From NCBI RefSeq assembly GCF_014196845.1, contig NZ_JACIEM010000006.1:406810-470809 (forward strand): 64,000 nt of DNA, written 5' to 3'. Below, one piece after another: positions 47,548 through 60,476 of this stretch. The translations under genes and the position numbers were made by a program. This stretch comes from Aurantimonas endophytica (GTDB taxonomy: Bacteria; Pseudomonadota; Alphaproteobacteria; Rhizobiales; Rhizobiaceae). Positions within the stretch are counted from its first letter, which is position 1, and each line of letters opens with the position of its first letter. The notes under the pieces are model-generated. The model did no database searches and was not told the origin of the DNA. It saw only the letters and a program-made list of their open reading frames with translations.

Positions 47548-48269
47548 AGTTCGCCTCCGAGCGCCTCGCGCTGCATCTCGACCAGTTCGTTGATGCCCTT
47601 GCGCGCCAGGGCGAGCAGCTTCAGGAACTCGTCCTCAGAGAACGGCGCGCCCTCGGCCGTGCCCTGGATCTCGATGATCCCGCCGGCACCGGTCATGACG
47701 AAATTCGCGTCGGTCTCGGCGGTGGAATCTTCCGGATAGTCGAGGTCGAGCACCGGCTCGCCGTTGTAAATGCCGCAGGAGATCGCCGCGACATGGCTGG
47801 TCAGCACGTCCTTGCGCTTGACCATGGCGCGCGCCTCCATCCAGGCGAGGCAGTCGGCCAGCGCCACGAAGCCACCGGTGATCGCCGCGGTGCGGGTGCC
47901 GCCATCGGCCTGGATCACGTCGCAGTCGACGGTGATCTGCCGCTCGCCCAGCGCCGGCAGGTCGACGACGGCGCGCAGCGAGCGGCCGATCAGGCGCTGG
48001 ATTTCCTGGGTGCGGCCGGACTGCTTGCCGGACGCCGCCTCGCGGCGCATCCGGTCGCCGGTGGCGCGCGGCAGCATGCCGTATTCGGCGGTCACCCAGC
48101 CCTTGCCGGAATTGCGCAGCCAGCCCGGCACGCGCTCCTCGAGGCTGGCGGTGCACAGGACATGGGTGTCGCCGAACTTCACCAGGCACGAGCCTTCGGC
48201 GTGACGGGAGAAGTTCCGCTCGAGGCTGACCGGCCTCAGCTGGTCGCCGGCGCGTTTGGATGGCCGCAT
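47544..48269 (-). CDS. rph: Ribonuclease PH
   Basis: Phosphorolytic 3'-5' exoribonuclease for tRNA 3' trimming. 241 residues: [30 protein letters not shown], the phosphate-binding and active-site region [55 protein letters not shown] and the C-terminal DLDYxEDS segment. The catalytic fold is complete. First gene of rph-rdgB-hemW, divergent from hrcA. Confidence 0.96.
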   Translation of the reverse strand: MRPSKRAGDQLRPVSLERNFSRHAEGSCLVKFGDTHVLCTASLEERVPGWLRNSGKGWVTAEYGMLPRATGDRMRREAASGKQSGRTQEIQRLIGRSLRAVVDLPALGERQITVDCDVIQADGGTRTAAITGGFVALADCLAWMEARAMVKRKDVLTSHVAAISCGIYNGEPVLDLDYPEDSTAETDANFVMTGAGGIIEIQGTAEGAPFSEDEFLKLLALARKGINELVEMQREALGGEL

Positions 48270-48326
48270 GATATGTCCTGACGATCGGTCGATGGTTAAG
48301 GCTTAGTTGCTTCGGGTTGTGCCGGG

Positions 48327-48355
48327 CTTGTATCGGCGATGCGGCGGGGGAGCAA
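48327..48355 (-). promoter_or_regulatory. Sigma-70-like promoter of rph-rdgB-hemW
   Basis: On the minus strand TTGCTC (48355-48350) and TACAAG (48332-48327) are 17 bases apart, about 58 bases before the rph start. Confidence 0.4.
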
Positions 48356-48478
48356 AATAAATCCGGCGATCGTCGCGGCGCGATGTCCCTGGCGGTGCCC
48401 GGAGGGCGTCGTCGGCGCGATGACCGGCGAAACTGGAGGAAATCGATGCCGCCGCGGCGACGGTGGCAGGCTCCCCGC

Positions 48479-48507
48479 TTGGCGCGGGCGCCCGCGCTCC
48501 TTATAGT
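48479..48507 (+). promoter_or_regulatory. Sigma-70-like promoter of hrcA
   Basis: TTGGCG at 48479-48484 and TATAGT at 48502-48507, spacing 17. Transcription would start near 48514, which rules out the in-frame TTG at 48507 as a start codon. No CIRCE inverted repeat (TTAGCACTC-N9-GAGTGCTAA) is seen in the 267-base rph/hrcA gap. Confidence 0.55.
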
Positions 48508-48536
48508 TGGCCCATGCGGAAGAAATTTGCGACGTG

Positions 48537-49646
48537 ATGACCGAATTCCGCCTTCCCGTCAGTGATTTGGCAGCGGCAGGGCTGCCGCTCGACGATCGCT
48601 CGCGCGAGATCTTCCGGCTGATCGTCGAAAGCTATCTCGACATCGGCGAGCCGGTCGGCTCGCGCATGCTGTCGCGGCTGATCACCAACTCGCTGTCGCC
48701 GGCCTCCATCCGCAACGTCATGAGCGATCTGGAGGCGCTGGGGCTGATCTATTCGCCGCATGTCAGCGCCGGGCGGATGCCGACCGAACTCGGCCTGCGC
48801 TTCTTCGTCGATGCGTTCCTCGAGGTCGGCGATCTCGGCTCGTCCGAGCGCGAGGAGATCGAGGAGAAGGTGCGGCTTTCCGGGGATGGAAGGCCGTTCG
48901 AATCACTCCTGACCGAAGCGAGCCAGCTCCTCTCCGGCCTGTCGCGTGGCGCCGGCATCGTGCTGACGTCTAAATCCGATCTGCGCCTCAAGCATATCGA
49001 GTTCATCCGGCTGGAGCCGCTGAAGGCGCTGGCCGTGCTGGTCGGCGAGAACGGCGAGGTCGAGAACCGCATCTTCGACCTGCCGGCCGGCGTCACCGCC
49101 TCGCAGCTCGTCGAGGCCGCCAATTTCCTCAATGCCCATGTGGTCGGTCGCACGCTGGGCGAAGCCAGCGAGCGGATCGGGCGGCTGAAGGACGACACGG
49201 CCAACGCGCTCGACGTCCTGTCCCGGGAGCTGGTCGACCGGGGCCTCGCCGTCTGGTCCGGCGCCTCCGCCGACCAGCCGGCAAGGCTGATCGTGCGCGG
49301 CCGCGCAAACCTGCTCGAGAATGTCACGGCGTCGGAGGATCTCGACCGGCTGCGCCTCTTATTCGACGACCTGGAGACCAAGAGCGGCATCATCGAGCTG
49401 CTCGACCTTGCCGAAACCGGCAATGGCGTCCGGATCTTCATCGGCTCGGAGAACAAGCTGTTCTCGCTGTCCGGCTCGTCGCTGGTGGTGGCGCCGTACA
49501 AGGGCGGGACCGAGGCGGTGATCGGCGCCGTCGGCGTCATCGGCCCGACGCGCCTCAACTACCGGCGGATCGTGCCGATGGTCGACTACACCGCCCGCAT
49601 CGTCTCGCGGCTGCTCTCCAAGGGAGCAGCGGAGCGGCAGGCTTGA
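48537..49646 (+). CDS. hrcA: Heat-inducible transcription repressor HrcA
   Basis: Winged-helix repressor that binds CIRCE elements and controls groESL-type chaperones. 369 residues: DDRSREIFRLIVESYLDIGEPVGSRMLS and LSPASIRNVMSDLEALGLIYSPHVSAGRMPTELGLRFFVD (in pieces) form the winged helix, followed by the GAF-like domain with RGRANLLE and the C-terminal GPTRLNYRRIVPMVDYTARIVS. ATG 48537 is used; GTG at 48534 is adjacent. grpE follows, the conserved hrcA-grpE unit. Confidence 0.93.
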   Translation: MTEFRLPVSDLAAAGLPLDDRSREIFRLIVESYLDIGEPVGSRMLSRLITNSLSPASIRNVMSDLEALGLIYSPHVSAGRMPTELGLRFFVDAFLEVGDLGSSEREEIEEKVRLSGDGRPFESLLTEASQLLSGLSRGAGIVLTSKSDLRLKHIEFIRLEPLKALAVLVGENGEVENRIFDLPAGVTASQLVEAANFLNAHVVGRTLGEASERIGRLKDDTANALDVLSRELVDRGLAVWSGASADQPARLIVRGRANLLENVTASEDLDRLRLLFDDLETKSGIIELLDLAETGNGVRIFIGSENKLFSLSGSSLVVAPYKGGTEAVIGAVGVIGPTRLNYRRIVPMVDYTARIVSRLLSKGAAERQA

Positions 49647-49768
49647 TTTTGCCGCCGGCCGCTTCGATATGCGGCACCGAAGACCTTTTTTGCGCCGCGG
49701 CCTGCCCGTTTTCCGAAAGGGAGCGGGTCGGCGCCGCGGCGCCCGACTGAGACGGGATTGAGGACGGA

Positions 49769-50458
49769 ATGACGATCGAGAACGGCCAGCGCCACCAGAG
49801 CGAAACCGACGACGCGGCAGGCGAGGCCCGCCCGGGCGCCGCCGAAGACGGGCACGCGGCCAACGATGCTGCCTCCGAAACGCCTGCGCCGAGCGGCTTT
49901 GCCGATCCCGAGGCCGCGGCCGGCGCCGATGCCGAGCGGATCGCCCGGCTCGAAGCGGAGAATGCCGACGTCAAGGACCGGCTGCTGCGGCTCGCCGCCG
50001 ACATGGAGAACCTACGCCGGCGGACCGAACGCGAGATCAAGGACGCGCGGACCTACGGCGTCACGGGCTTTGCCCGCGAGATGCTGTCGGTCGCCGACAA
50101 TCTGCGCCGCGCCATCGAGGCGGTGCCGGCGGAAGCCAAGGCGCATGGCGACGACGGGCTGAACGCCCTGATCGACGGCGTCGAGGTCACCGAGCGCAGC
50201 CTCATCTCGGCGCTGGAGAAGCACGGCGTGAAGCGGCTCGACCCCGAGGGCCAGCGCTTCGACCCGAACTTCCACCAGGCGATGTTCGAGATCCCCAATC
50301 CCGAGGTCCCGCACAATACCGTGCTGCAGGTCGTGCAGGCCGGCTACGCCATCGGCGACCGCGTGCTGCGGCCCGCGATGGTAGGCGTTTCCAAGGGCGG
50401 GCCGAAGCAGAACGCAGGCGAAGCCAAGCCCGCCGAGGGCAACGGCCCGGCGGACTGA
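49769..50458 (+). CDS. grpE: Nucleotide exchange factor GrpE
   Basis: DnaK co-chaperone that releases ADP. 229 residues: an acidic disordered N-terminus (1-55), the long dimeric coiled coil ([42 protein letters not shown], in pieces), and the C-terminal beta domain ([43 protein letters not shown]). 122 bases after hrcA. dnaK/dnaJ are not in the window. Confidence 0.95.
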   Translation: MTIENGQRHQSETDDAAGEARPGAAEDGHAANDAASETPAPSGFADPEAAAGADAERIARLEAENADVKDRLLRLAADMENLRRRTEREIKDARTYGVTGFAREMLSVADNLRRAIEAVPAEAKAHGDDGLNALIDGVEVTERSLISALEKHGVKRLDPEGQRFDPNFHQAMFEIPNPEVPHNTVLQVVQAGYAIGDRVLRPAMVGVSKGGPKQNAGEAKPAEGNGPAD

Positions 50459-50471
50459 CGCCGCGTCCGGC

Positions 50472-51377
50472 CTAGAGAAGCGGCGGCGCCTTGCCCGCCG
50501 CGCGGCAGGCCGAGGTGAGCGTGTTGGCCATCAGGAGCGCGATGGTCATCGGCCCGACGCCGCCCGGTACCGGGGTGATCGCCGCAGCCTTTGCGGCGGC
50601 CGACGCATAGTCGACGTCGCCGACCAGCCGCGACTTGCCCTCGCCCTTTTCCGGCGCGGGCACGCGGTTGATCCCGACATCGATCACGACCGCGCCTTCC
50701 TTCACATAGTCGCCGGTCAGCATCTCGGCCCGCCCGACGGCCGCGACGAGAATGTCGGCGTTGCGGCAGACCGCGGCGAGATCCTTCGTACGCGAATGGG
50801 CGACGGTGACCGTGGCGTTGGCGGCCAGCAACAGCTGCGCCATCGGCTTGCCGACGATGTTGGAGCGCCCGACCACGACGGCGTTGAGGCCCGACAGATC
50901 ATCGCCCAGCGCCTCGCGGATGAGGATCATCGAGCCGGCCGGCGTGCAGGGAACGAAGGCCTTGTCGAGCGCGCCGGTGGCGAGCCGGCCGACATTGATC
51001 AGGTTGAACCCGTCGACGTCCTTGTCCGGATCGATCGCCTCGATGACCTTCGCCTCGTCGATCTGCTTCGGCAGCGGCAGCTGCACGAGAATGCCGTGGA
51101 TCGCCGGATCGGCATTGAGATCGTGGACGACGGCGAGAAGGTCTGCCTCGCTGGTGTCGGCGCCGAGCGCGTGCTTGACCGAGTGGAAGCCGCAGTCGCG
51201 CGCCATCTTCTCCTTGGAGCCGACATAGACCTGGCTTGCCGGATCCTCGCCGACGATGACCACGGCAAGACCGGGCTGCGGCGCGCCCTCGGCAGTTAGC
51301 GCCGCCGTTGCCGCCTTCACCTTGTCGATGATACCCGCCGCAACGGCCTTGCCGTCGATCCGCCGTGCTTCGGCCAT
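50472..51377 (-). CDS. folD: Methylenetetrahydrofolate dehydrogenase/cyclohydrolase
   Basis: Bifunctional one-carbon enzyme (NADP-dependent 5,10-methylene-THF dehydrogenase and methenyl-THF cyclohydrolase). 301 residues: [22 protein letters not shown] with the catalytic Lys, [52 protein letters not shown] and the C-terminal [23 protein letters not shown] 51377 follows GAGGTGA. Convergent with grpE. Confidence 0.95.
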   Translation of the reverse strand: MAEARRIDGKAVAAGIIDKVKAATAALTAEGAPQPGLAVVIVGEDPASQVYVGSKEKMARDCGFHSVKHALGADTSEADLLAVVHDLNADPAIHGILVQLPLPKQIDEAKVIEAIDPDKDVDGFNLINVGRLATGALDKAFVPCTPAGSMILIREALGDDLSGLNAVVVGRSNIVGKPMAQLLLAANATVTVAHSRTKDLAAVCRNADILVAAVGRAEMLTGDYVKEGAVVIDVGINRVPAPEKGEGKSRLVGDVDYASAAAKAAAITPVPGGVGPMTIALLMANTLTSACRAAGKAPPLL

Positions 51378-51482
51378 GCCTGTCACCTCTCGCCATTGCC
51401 GGTGCCGCCCGCTTCTTAGGCGAATCGGCCGGCGGGGGGAAACCGGTTTCTGCAAAGAGGTATCGGGGGCCGCCTGCGACGG

Positions 51483-52190
51483 CTATCGGTGGGCGTGCGC
51501 CTCGAGCCCCTGCGGATCGAGGACCAGCAGCCAGCCGTCCTTCAGGTCGATCAGGCCGTGGCGCTGCCATTCCTTGAGGCAGCGATTGACGTTCTCGCGC
51601 GAGCTGCCGATCATCCGGGCGAGTTCCCCCTGCGCCAGCGACAGCTTCACCGGCTGGACCCGCGAGCGTTCCGCCGCCTCGGCCGCGGCGCGGATCAGCG
51701 TCCGGGCGAGGCGGGCGGGCACTTCCAGGAAGGCGATCTCCGTCATCCGCTCCTCCGACCGGCGCAGCCGGGCGCACAGGAGCTCGAGAAGCCGCAGCGC
51801 GGCGTCCGGATCGTGGCGGATCAGCGCGACGACGTCCCGCCGCTCCAGCACCAGGAGCTCGCAATTGGTCAGCGCCGTGGCGGCGGCCGAGCGCTCCTTG
51901 CCGTCGAGCATCGCGACCTCGCCGAACACCTCGCCCGCCGGCAGATCCGCCAGGATGATCTCGCGGCCGCTTTCCGTCGGCGCGGTGATCCGCACGACGC
52001 CGCTGGCGATGGCCATCATGCTCTGGCCGGGCGAGCCCATCTGGAAGATCGGCTCCTTTGACGCGAAACGCTTGAAATAGGCGCGGCCCGCCAGTTCCTG
52101 GCGCGCCGCCTCGTTCAGCGATCGGAAGATCAGGCAGTCGCGCAGCAGCCGGATCTTGTCGGGCCCGGCCCGTGAATCGACGATCGTCAT
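51483..52190 (-). CDS. Crp/Fnr-family transcriptional regulator
   Basis: A 235-residue regulator. The cyclic-nucleotide-binding beta-barrel (about 20-140) shows GSPGQSMMAIASGVVRIT and LADLPAGEVFGEVAMLDGKERSAAATA, where FGE and the R-S/T-A sequence match the cAMP-binding PBC segment. The C-terminal HTH is LSLAQGELARMIGSSRENVNRCLKEW. It has no Fnr-type N-terminal Cys cluster. ATG 52190 follows GGGGTG. It faces a consensus CRP box at 52254-52269, so autoregulation is likely. Confidence 0.88.
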   Translation of the reverse strand: MTIVDSRAGPDKIRLLRDCLIFRSLNEAARQELAGRAYFKRFASKEPIFQMGSPGQSMMAIASGVVRITAPTESGREIILADLPAGEVFGEVAMLDGKERSAAATALTNCELLVLERRDVVALIRHDPDAALRLLELLCARLRRSEERMTEIAFLEVPARLARTLIRAAAEAAERSRVQPVKLSLAQGELARMIGSSRENVNRCLKEWQRHGLIDLKDGWLLVLDPQGLEAHAHR

Positions 52191-52253
52191 GGCACCCCGC
52201 TCCCTTGTTTCGCAGGCTGAACGAGCCGGTCCCGCAAGCCGATGCGCATCCTC

Positions 52254-52269
52254 TGTGACCGCCATCACA
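52254..52269. promoter_or_regulatory. Consensus CRP-type binding site
   Basis: TGTGA-N6-TCACA, a perfect match to the CRP consensus half-sites, in the divergent region between the crp-like gene (64 bases from its start) and the small secreted protein gene (88 bases from its start). Confidence 0.7.
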
Positions 52270-52356
52270 GGCCCGCGAGGGCGATTGTGAGACCTTGGCC
52301 TTGTGAGAGCAATGGCGCTCCGCACCGGGGCAGCCCGGCAGCCGTCGAGGTCGGTC

Positions 52357-52710
52357 ATGGTCAAGGCAATCTGTGCCCTCGTCTTTCTCTCAGCGATTTT
52401 CGCGGCCGATGTCGCCAATGGCGGCGAGATGCAGCCGGGCAAGCCGGCCAGCATCGAGTTCGACGCCGTCCGCGGCTCGGCGGTCTACACGGCCGAAGCA
52501 CAGGGCTACCGCGTCGAGGCGACACTGACCGGCCGCGGCAGCCCCGAGCCAATGCGCTTCGTGACGACGCTGGCCGACGGCCAGCGGGCGGTCATCGCCG
52601 TCCCGCGTGCCTTCGGCATGGCCTGGGCCGAAGTCGAGTTCGCCCGGGCCGGCGACGTCGTGACGATCACCGCCTCCAGCCACCAGCAACTGCAGGCATT
52701 CGCAAACTGA
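52357..52710 (+). CDS. Small secreted protein of unknown function
   Basis: A 117-residue protein with a signal peptide (MVKAICALVFLSAIFAADVANG) and a mature beta-rich domain (FDAVRGSAVYTAEAQGYRVEATL, EPMRFVTTLADGQRAVIAVPRA). No family recognised. ATG 52357 is chosen because it places the signal peptide at the N-terminus and is preceded by GAGG; two earlier in-frame starts add 18 charged residues. Divergent from the Crp-type regulator and followed 24 bases later by a DUF1127 gene. Confidence 0.65.
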   Translation: MVKAICALVFLSAIFAADVANGGEMQPGKPASIEFDAVRGSAVYTAEAQGYRVEATLTGRGSPEPMRFVTTLADGQRAVIAVPRAFGMAWAEVEFARAGDVVTITASSHQQLQAFAN

Positions 52711-52734
52711 TCCTGTCGAAGAGGAGGGACTCTC

Positions 52735-52935
52735 GTGAGTGACATCAGCCTGACCCGATACGGGCGCCGCGCCCCGATCAGCATCGAACCCATCCGGGCA
52801 CTCGCCACGGTCTGGTTCCAGCGCCACCGCCAGCGCGCCGCGCTCGCTTGCCTGGATGACCGCCTGCTGGCCGATGTCGGCCTGTCGCGCGCCACCGCGC
52901 GGGGCGAATGCCGGAAGCCGTTCTGGCATGCGTGA
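52735..52935 (+). CDS. DUF1127 domain-containing small protein
   Basis: A 66-residue basic protein. The C-terminal half matches the DUF1127 pattern (WFQRHRQRAALACLDDRLLADVGLSRATARGECRKPFW), found in small alphaproteobacterial proteins, some of which affect RNA turnover or phosphate/carbon metabolism. The GTG start has the strong ribosome site GAGGAGGGA 6 bases upstream. The segment 52936-53114 after it contains no gene I can support. Confidence 0.78.
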   Translation: MSDISLTRYGRRAPISIEPIRALATVWFQRHRQRAALACLDDRLLADVGLSRATARGECRKPFWHA

Positions 52936-53114
52936 GCGGCGGGAAAGTCGCGCCCGGCAGCGCCGGGCAGCCCGCAAGCAGGCGAACCGGCGGCAAGCCC
53001 TTCGCGCCCGCATCCGGATCACCGCCCGCACCCATGTGCGCCGCAGCCCGCGCGTGCGGTTGCGCCGCTACAGCGGGTGCCCGTTCCTGGTCGCCGTGCC
53101 GGTCGGGCGGGCGC

Positions 53115-53645
53115 TTACAGGCTTGCCGCCGTTCGTGCTGCCTGGTCGTAGTGCCCGGAGAGAACGCGCATCAATCGCGCGACGCTGGACATCGCCTCAG
53201 CCGAAACGCCGAGTTCGGCGGCGCCAGCGACAAGGATACGCTCTCGCAGGTCTCGGTAGCGGCGGCAGGCGGCTTCGCCTTCGCTGGTGACCGAGACCAG
53301 GCGCTCCTTGCCGGATTTCTCGCGGGCGACGAGGCCCTTGGCCTCCAGCTTGCGGATGGCATAGGTGGCCAGATGCGTGTCCTCGATGCCGAGGACGAGG
53401 CAGATGTCGGCGAGGCGCTTGGCCTTGCCGCGATGGGTGACGGTGTGAAGGACGAGGATTTCCGTCGCCGTCAGCCCCGGCTGGCCGGCGGCCGTCATGC
53501 AGCGCTCCATCCAGCGCTCGAAGGCGTGGCCGCAGAGGATCATGCCGAACTCGACCTCCGACAGCGCCGGCATGGCCCCGTCGGCAAGATGCGCCGAGGA
53601 GACGATCGGGCCGAACGGCGGCTCGGTTGTGTCACGCTCCGCCAT
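53115..53645 (-). CDS. MarR-type winged-helix regulator
   Basis: A 176-residue protein with a MarR-like winged helix (LTATEILVLHTVTHRGKAKRLADICLVLGIEDTHLATYAIRKLEAKGLVAREKSGKERLVSVTSEG, read in pieces). ATG 53645 lies one base after the dctM stop; a GTG three codons earlier would overlap it. Last gene of dctPQM-marR, so it probably regulates that transporter, or the divergent 5-oxoprolinase, in response to the substrate. Confidence 0.82.
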   Translation of the reverse strand: MAERDTTEPPFGPIVSSAHLADGAMPALSEVEFGMILCGHAFERWMERCMTAAGQPGLTATEILVLHTVTHRGKAKRLADICLVLGIEDTHLATYAIRKLEAKGLVAREKSGKERLVSVTSEGEAACRRYRDLRERILVAGAAELGVSAEAMSSVARLMRVLSGHYDQAARTAASL

Positions 53646-53646
53646 G

Positions 53647-54954
53647 TCAGCCACCCGAGAACATCGTGCGCGGCAGGAACAGCGCGAGGTCGGGGAATAG
53701 CGCCAGCAGCACCACCATCAGCGCCAAGAGGCCGAAGAACGGTGCGGTGGCGACGGCGATCCGGAAGATGTTCTGCCCGGTCAGGCCCTGGATGACGAAC
53801 AGGTTGAACCCGACCGGCGGGGTGATCTGCGCCATCTCGACCACGATCACCAGGTAGATGCCGAACCAGATCAGGTCGAACCCCGCCTCGGTGACCAGCG
53901 GCATGACGACGGAGGTGGTCAGCACCACCATCGAGATGCCGTCGAGGAAGCAGCCAAGCACCATGAAGAACAGCGTCAGCGCCGCCAGCAGCGCCAGCGG
54001 CGAGAGCTCCAGCGAGCTGATATAGGCGGCGAGTTCCCGCGGCAGGCCGGTGAAGCCCATGGCGGTCGTCACCACGGCGGCGCCGGCGAGGATGAAGGCG
54101 ATCATCGCCGAGACGCGGGTCGCGGCCATCAGGCTCTCGATGAAGTTCGCCCGCGTCAGCATGCCCTGCGCCGCGGTGATGACCAGCGCCAGCACCACGC
54201 CGATCACCGCCGCCTCGGTCGGCGAGGCGATGCCGCCATAGATCGAGCCGATGACGCCGGCGATGAGCAGGATGGTCGGCAGGATGCGGCGGAACGAGCG
54301 GAAGGCGCTCTCCGGCGCGATGACGTCGGCTTCCGGCGGCATCAGCGACGGCTTGAGCGTCGCGACCAGCGCTACGTAGCCCATGAACAGCAGCGCCAGC
54401 ACGATGCCCGGCACGACCCCGGCGATGAACAGCCGGGCGATCGACTGCTCCACCGCCGCGCCATAGACGATCAGGATGATCGACGGCGGGATCAGGAGGC
54501 CGAGCGTGCCGGCGCCGGCGAGCGAGCCGATGGCGATCCTGTCGTCGTAGCCGCGCTGCTTAAGTTCCGGCAGCGAGATCTTGCCGATCGTCTGGGTGGT
54601 CGCGGCGGAGGAGCCGGAGATCGCCGCGAAGATGGCGCAGCCGACGACGTTGACGTGGACGAGACGGCCGGGCAGCCGGCGCATCAAAGGCGAGAGGCCG
54701 GCGAAGAGGTCCTCCGACAGCTTGGAGCGGAACAGGATCTCGCCCATCCAGATGAACATCGGCAGCGCCGTCAGGTCCCATGACGTCGAGGCCGACCAGA
54801 AGGAGGTGGCGAGGATCTGCGCATCCGGCAGAGCCGGGCGGGTCAAGAGCGCCGCGAGCGCGGTCAGCGTCAAAGCGAGGGCGACCCAGAGGCCGGAGGC
54901 AAGCGCCGTGAACAGGACGGCGAGGACGATCAGCGAGACCTCGAACATGCCCAT
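53647..54954 (-). CDS. dctM: TRAP transporter large permease (DctM)
   Basis: A 435-residue inner-membrane protein with about 12 membrane segments. DctM signatures: SASTSWDLTALPMFIWMGEIL, GCAIFAAISGSSAATTQTIG, SLAGAGTLGLLIPPSIILIVYG, GGIASPTEAAVIG and ITPPVGFNLFVIQG. ATG 54954 overlaps the dctQ stop (TGATG). Works with DctQ and the receptor DctP in sodium-driven uptake of an acid. Confidence 0.93.
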   Translation of the reverse strand: MGMFEVSLIVLAVLFTALASGLWVALALTLTALAALLTRPALPDAQILATSFWSASTSWDLTALPMFIWMGEILFRSKLSEDLFAGLSPLMRRLPGRLVHVNVVGCAIFAAISGSSAATTQTIGKISLPELKQRGYDDRIAIGSLAGAGTLGLLIPPSIILIVYGAAVEQSIARLFIAGVVPGIVLALLFMGYVALVATLKPSLMPPEADVIAPESAFRSFRRILPTILLIAGVIGSIYGGIASPTEAAVIGVVLALVITAAQGMLTRANFIESLMAATRVSAMIAFILAGAAVVTTAMGFTGLPRELAAYISSLELSPLALLAALTLFFMVLGCFLDGISMVVLTTSVVMPLVTEAGFDLIWFGIYLVIVVEMAQITPPVGFNLFVIQGLTGQNIFRIAVATAPFFGLLALMVVLLALFPDLALFLPRTMFSGG

Positions 54955-55490
54955 CAGACGCCGCCCCCGCTGCCGGCGATGCGGTCGCGCCCGGTGAAGG
55001 CCAGCACCGCCTCGTCGACCAATGCGATGGTAAGGATCACCAGGCCCAGCGCGAGGGTCGCCTGCGGCAAAGCGAGCGGCACGGCGACCATGCCGTAGGA
55101 GACGTCGTCGAAGGAATAGCTCTTCAGCGCGAGCGCGCCGGTGGCATAGGCGCCGAAGCCGGCGACGGCCGCGCCGACCAGCGCCACGACGCCGTCGACG
55201 CCCTGGCGCAGCCCGGCAGGCAGCCGCGCGGTGACGAGGTCGACGCGGATATGGACGTTCTTCGCCAGCGTGTCGGCGAGCGCCAGGAAGGTCGCGCCAG
55301 CCAGCAGGAAGCCGGCGATCTCGGCCAGCGACGGCACCACGAAGCGGGTCGGCGTCAGGCCGGCCGCGACCAGCAGCACGTCGAGCGTGCGGGCGCCGAC
55401 CTGCGCGGCGACCAGCAGCAATATGGCAAGGAGGCACAGCGCCGCGACGCCCGCGGCGGCGCTGTAGAGCGTATCCAGAACTCGGCGCAT
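54954..55490 (-). CDS. dctQ: TRAP transporter small permease (DctQ)
   Basis: A 178-residue protein with four membrane segments; the second half carries the usual VDLVTARLPAGLRQGVDG loop. Starts MRRVLDTLYSAAAGVAALCLL. Between dctP (72 bases) and dctM (overlapping). Confidence 0.88.
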   Translation of the reverse strand: MRRVLDTLYSAAAGVAALCLLAILLLVAAQVGARTLDVLLVAAGLTPTRFVVPSLAEIAGFLLAGATFLALADTLAKNVHIRVDLVTARLPAGLRQGVDGVVALVGAAVAGFGAYATGALALKSYSFDDVSYGMVAVPLALPQATLALGLVILTIALVDEAVLAFTGRDRIAGSGGGV

Positions 55491-55562
55491 CGGCGCTCCC
55501 GTGGGCGATCGGCGGGCAATGAAACGGCCGGGCGCATCGCTGTGCCCGGCCGCCGGTCGGTC

Positions 55563-56534
55563 TTACTGCTGGTAGGCTTCGACCAGAGCGGCGCCGTCTT
55601 CGCCGGCGCTGGTCTTCCAGCTTTCGGTCAGCGTCACGCCGATCTCCTGGAAGCCGCTGGTCAGGGCTTCGGACGGCTCGGCGACGGTGATGCCGTTTTC
55701 GGCGAGCAGCGCCGTGGTGCGCTTGGTCTCTTCCTCGGACGCCGCCCAGCCGCGCGTCTCGGCCTCGGCCGCCGCTTCGGTGATCGCGGTCTGCGCTTCG
55801 GCCGAAAGCGCGTCGAACGCGGCCTGGTTGACGATCACCATGTTGCGCGGAAGCCAGGCGTTCAGCGGGTAGTAGTAGGAGAGGAAGTCCCAGGCCTGCG
55901 AATCGACGCCCGTCGACGGCGAGGTCATCATCGCGGCGACGCGGCCGGTGGAGAAGGCGGTGGCGATGTCCGAAGCCTCGATCTGCGTCGGCACCATGCC
56001 AGCGGCATTGGCGATCGCCTCGGTGGAGGTGTTGTAGGCGCGGAAGCTGCGGCCGGAGAGCGCCTCGACCGAATCGACCGAATCCTTGGTGTAGAGGCCC
56101 TGCGGCGGCCAGGGCACGGAGAACAAGAGCTTCAGCCCCTCGGCGGCGAGCACCTTTTCCATCAGCGGCTTCTGGACGTCGTAGAGCTTGCGGGCGTCCT
56201 CGTAGCTGGTGGCGAGGAACGGCACGGAATCAGCGCCGAAGATGGCGTTCTCGTTCTCCAGCCGGGAGACCAGCAATTCGCCGATCGGCACGATGCCGTC
56301 GCGCACCGAGCTCTTGATGTCGGGATGCTTGATCAGCGACTGGTTGTAGTGCGGCGTGATGGCGACGGCGTCGCCGGCCGCCTCGTTAACCTCGGCGACG
56401 AAAGTCGCGATGTTCTTCTCGTGGAAATTGCCTTCCGGGTAGGGGGTCGGCATGTCCCAGGCGGTCTGGGCGAGGGCGATGCCCGGCAGGGCCGTGGCGA
56501 CGGTGGCGAGCAGGAACGTGCGCAGATGCTTCAT
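55563..56534 (-). CDS. dctP: TRAP transporter substrate-binding protein (DctP)
   Basis: A 323-residue periplasmic receptor. Signal peptide MKHLRTFLLATVATALPGIALA; mature protein WDMPTPYPEGNFHEKNIATFV, IVPIGELLVSRLENENAIFGADSVPFLA, and the conserved SxRxY-like FRAYNTSTEAIANAAGMVPTQI where the Arg binds a carboxylate. GGGGAG precedes the start. Divergent from the 5-oxoprolinase, which suggests import of 5-oxoproline or a related lactam acid. Confidence 0.9.
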   Translation of the reverse strand: MKHLRTFLLATVATALPGIALAQTAWDMPTPYPEGNFHEKNIATFVAEVNEAAGDAVAITPHYNQSLIKHPDIKSSVRDGIVPIGELLVSRLENENAIFGADSVPFLATSYEDARKLYDVQKPLMEKVLAAEGLKLLFSVPWPPQGLYTKDSVDSVEALSGRSFRAYNTSTEAIANAAGMVPTQIEASDIATAFSTGRVAAMMTSPSTGVDSQAWDFLSYYYPLNAWLPRNMVIVNQAAFDALSAEAQTAITEAAAEAETRGWAASEEETKRTTALLAENGITVAEPSEALTSGFQEIGVTLTESWKTSAGEDGAALVEAYQQ

Positions 56535-56576
56535 GGCGGTCTCCCCTGGGAATGATGGGCAAGATTTCCACGAAAA

Positions 56577-56624
56577 TTGCCACCGGTCAAACACGCTGAT
56601 AATCTGTCGGTATATTATCGATAA
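56577..56624. promoter_or_regulatory. Promoter and overlapping palindromic operator of the 5-oxoprolinase divergon
   Basis: On the plus strand TTGCCA (56577-56582) and TAATCT (56600-56605) are 17 bases apart. The -10 element lies in an inverted repeat GATAAT-N10-ATTATC (56598-56619), and a second palindrome TTATCGATAA follows directly (56615-56624). A minus-strand candidate TTATCG-N17-TATCAG for dctP uses the same bases. This is a typical layout for a repressor site controlling both directions. Confidence 0.55.
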
Positions 56625-56653
56625 CAGCTCAAAATAGTGGCGGAGTGCCGAAC

Positions 56654-60370
<3,717 letters not shown>

Positions 60371-60405
60371 GGCGCAGCGCCGGGGCCTGAACGCACGCGC
60401 GTTCC

Positions 60406-60476
60406 GGCGCATCTGCCCGGGCCGCGGCACGCTGCCCGGGAGGCCGCGACCGTCCGAGGGCCTCGGCAGATGCGCC
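60406..60476. repeat. Structured inverted repeat after oplAH
   Basis: Perfect 12-base arms GGCGCATCTGCC (60406-60417) and GGCAGATGCGCC (60465-60476) enclose a very GC-rich middle with its own CCCGGG and CCGCGG palindromes. It begins 36 bases after the oplAH stop and may terminate transcription, although no T run follows. The rest of the gene-free stretch 60371-60824 shows nothing else I can name. Confidence 0.5.

Noticed and set aside
48270..48536. CIRCE element before hrcA
   Set aside because: No TTAGCACTC/GAGTGCTAA pair or close variant is present.
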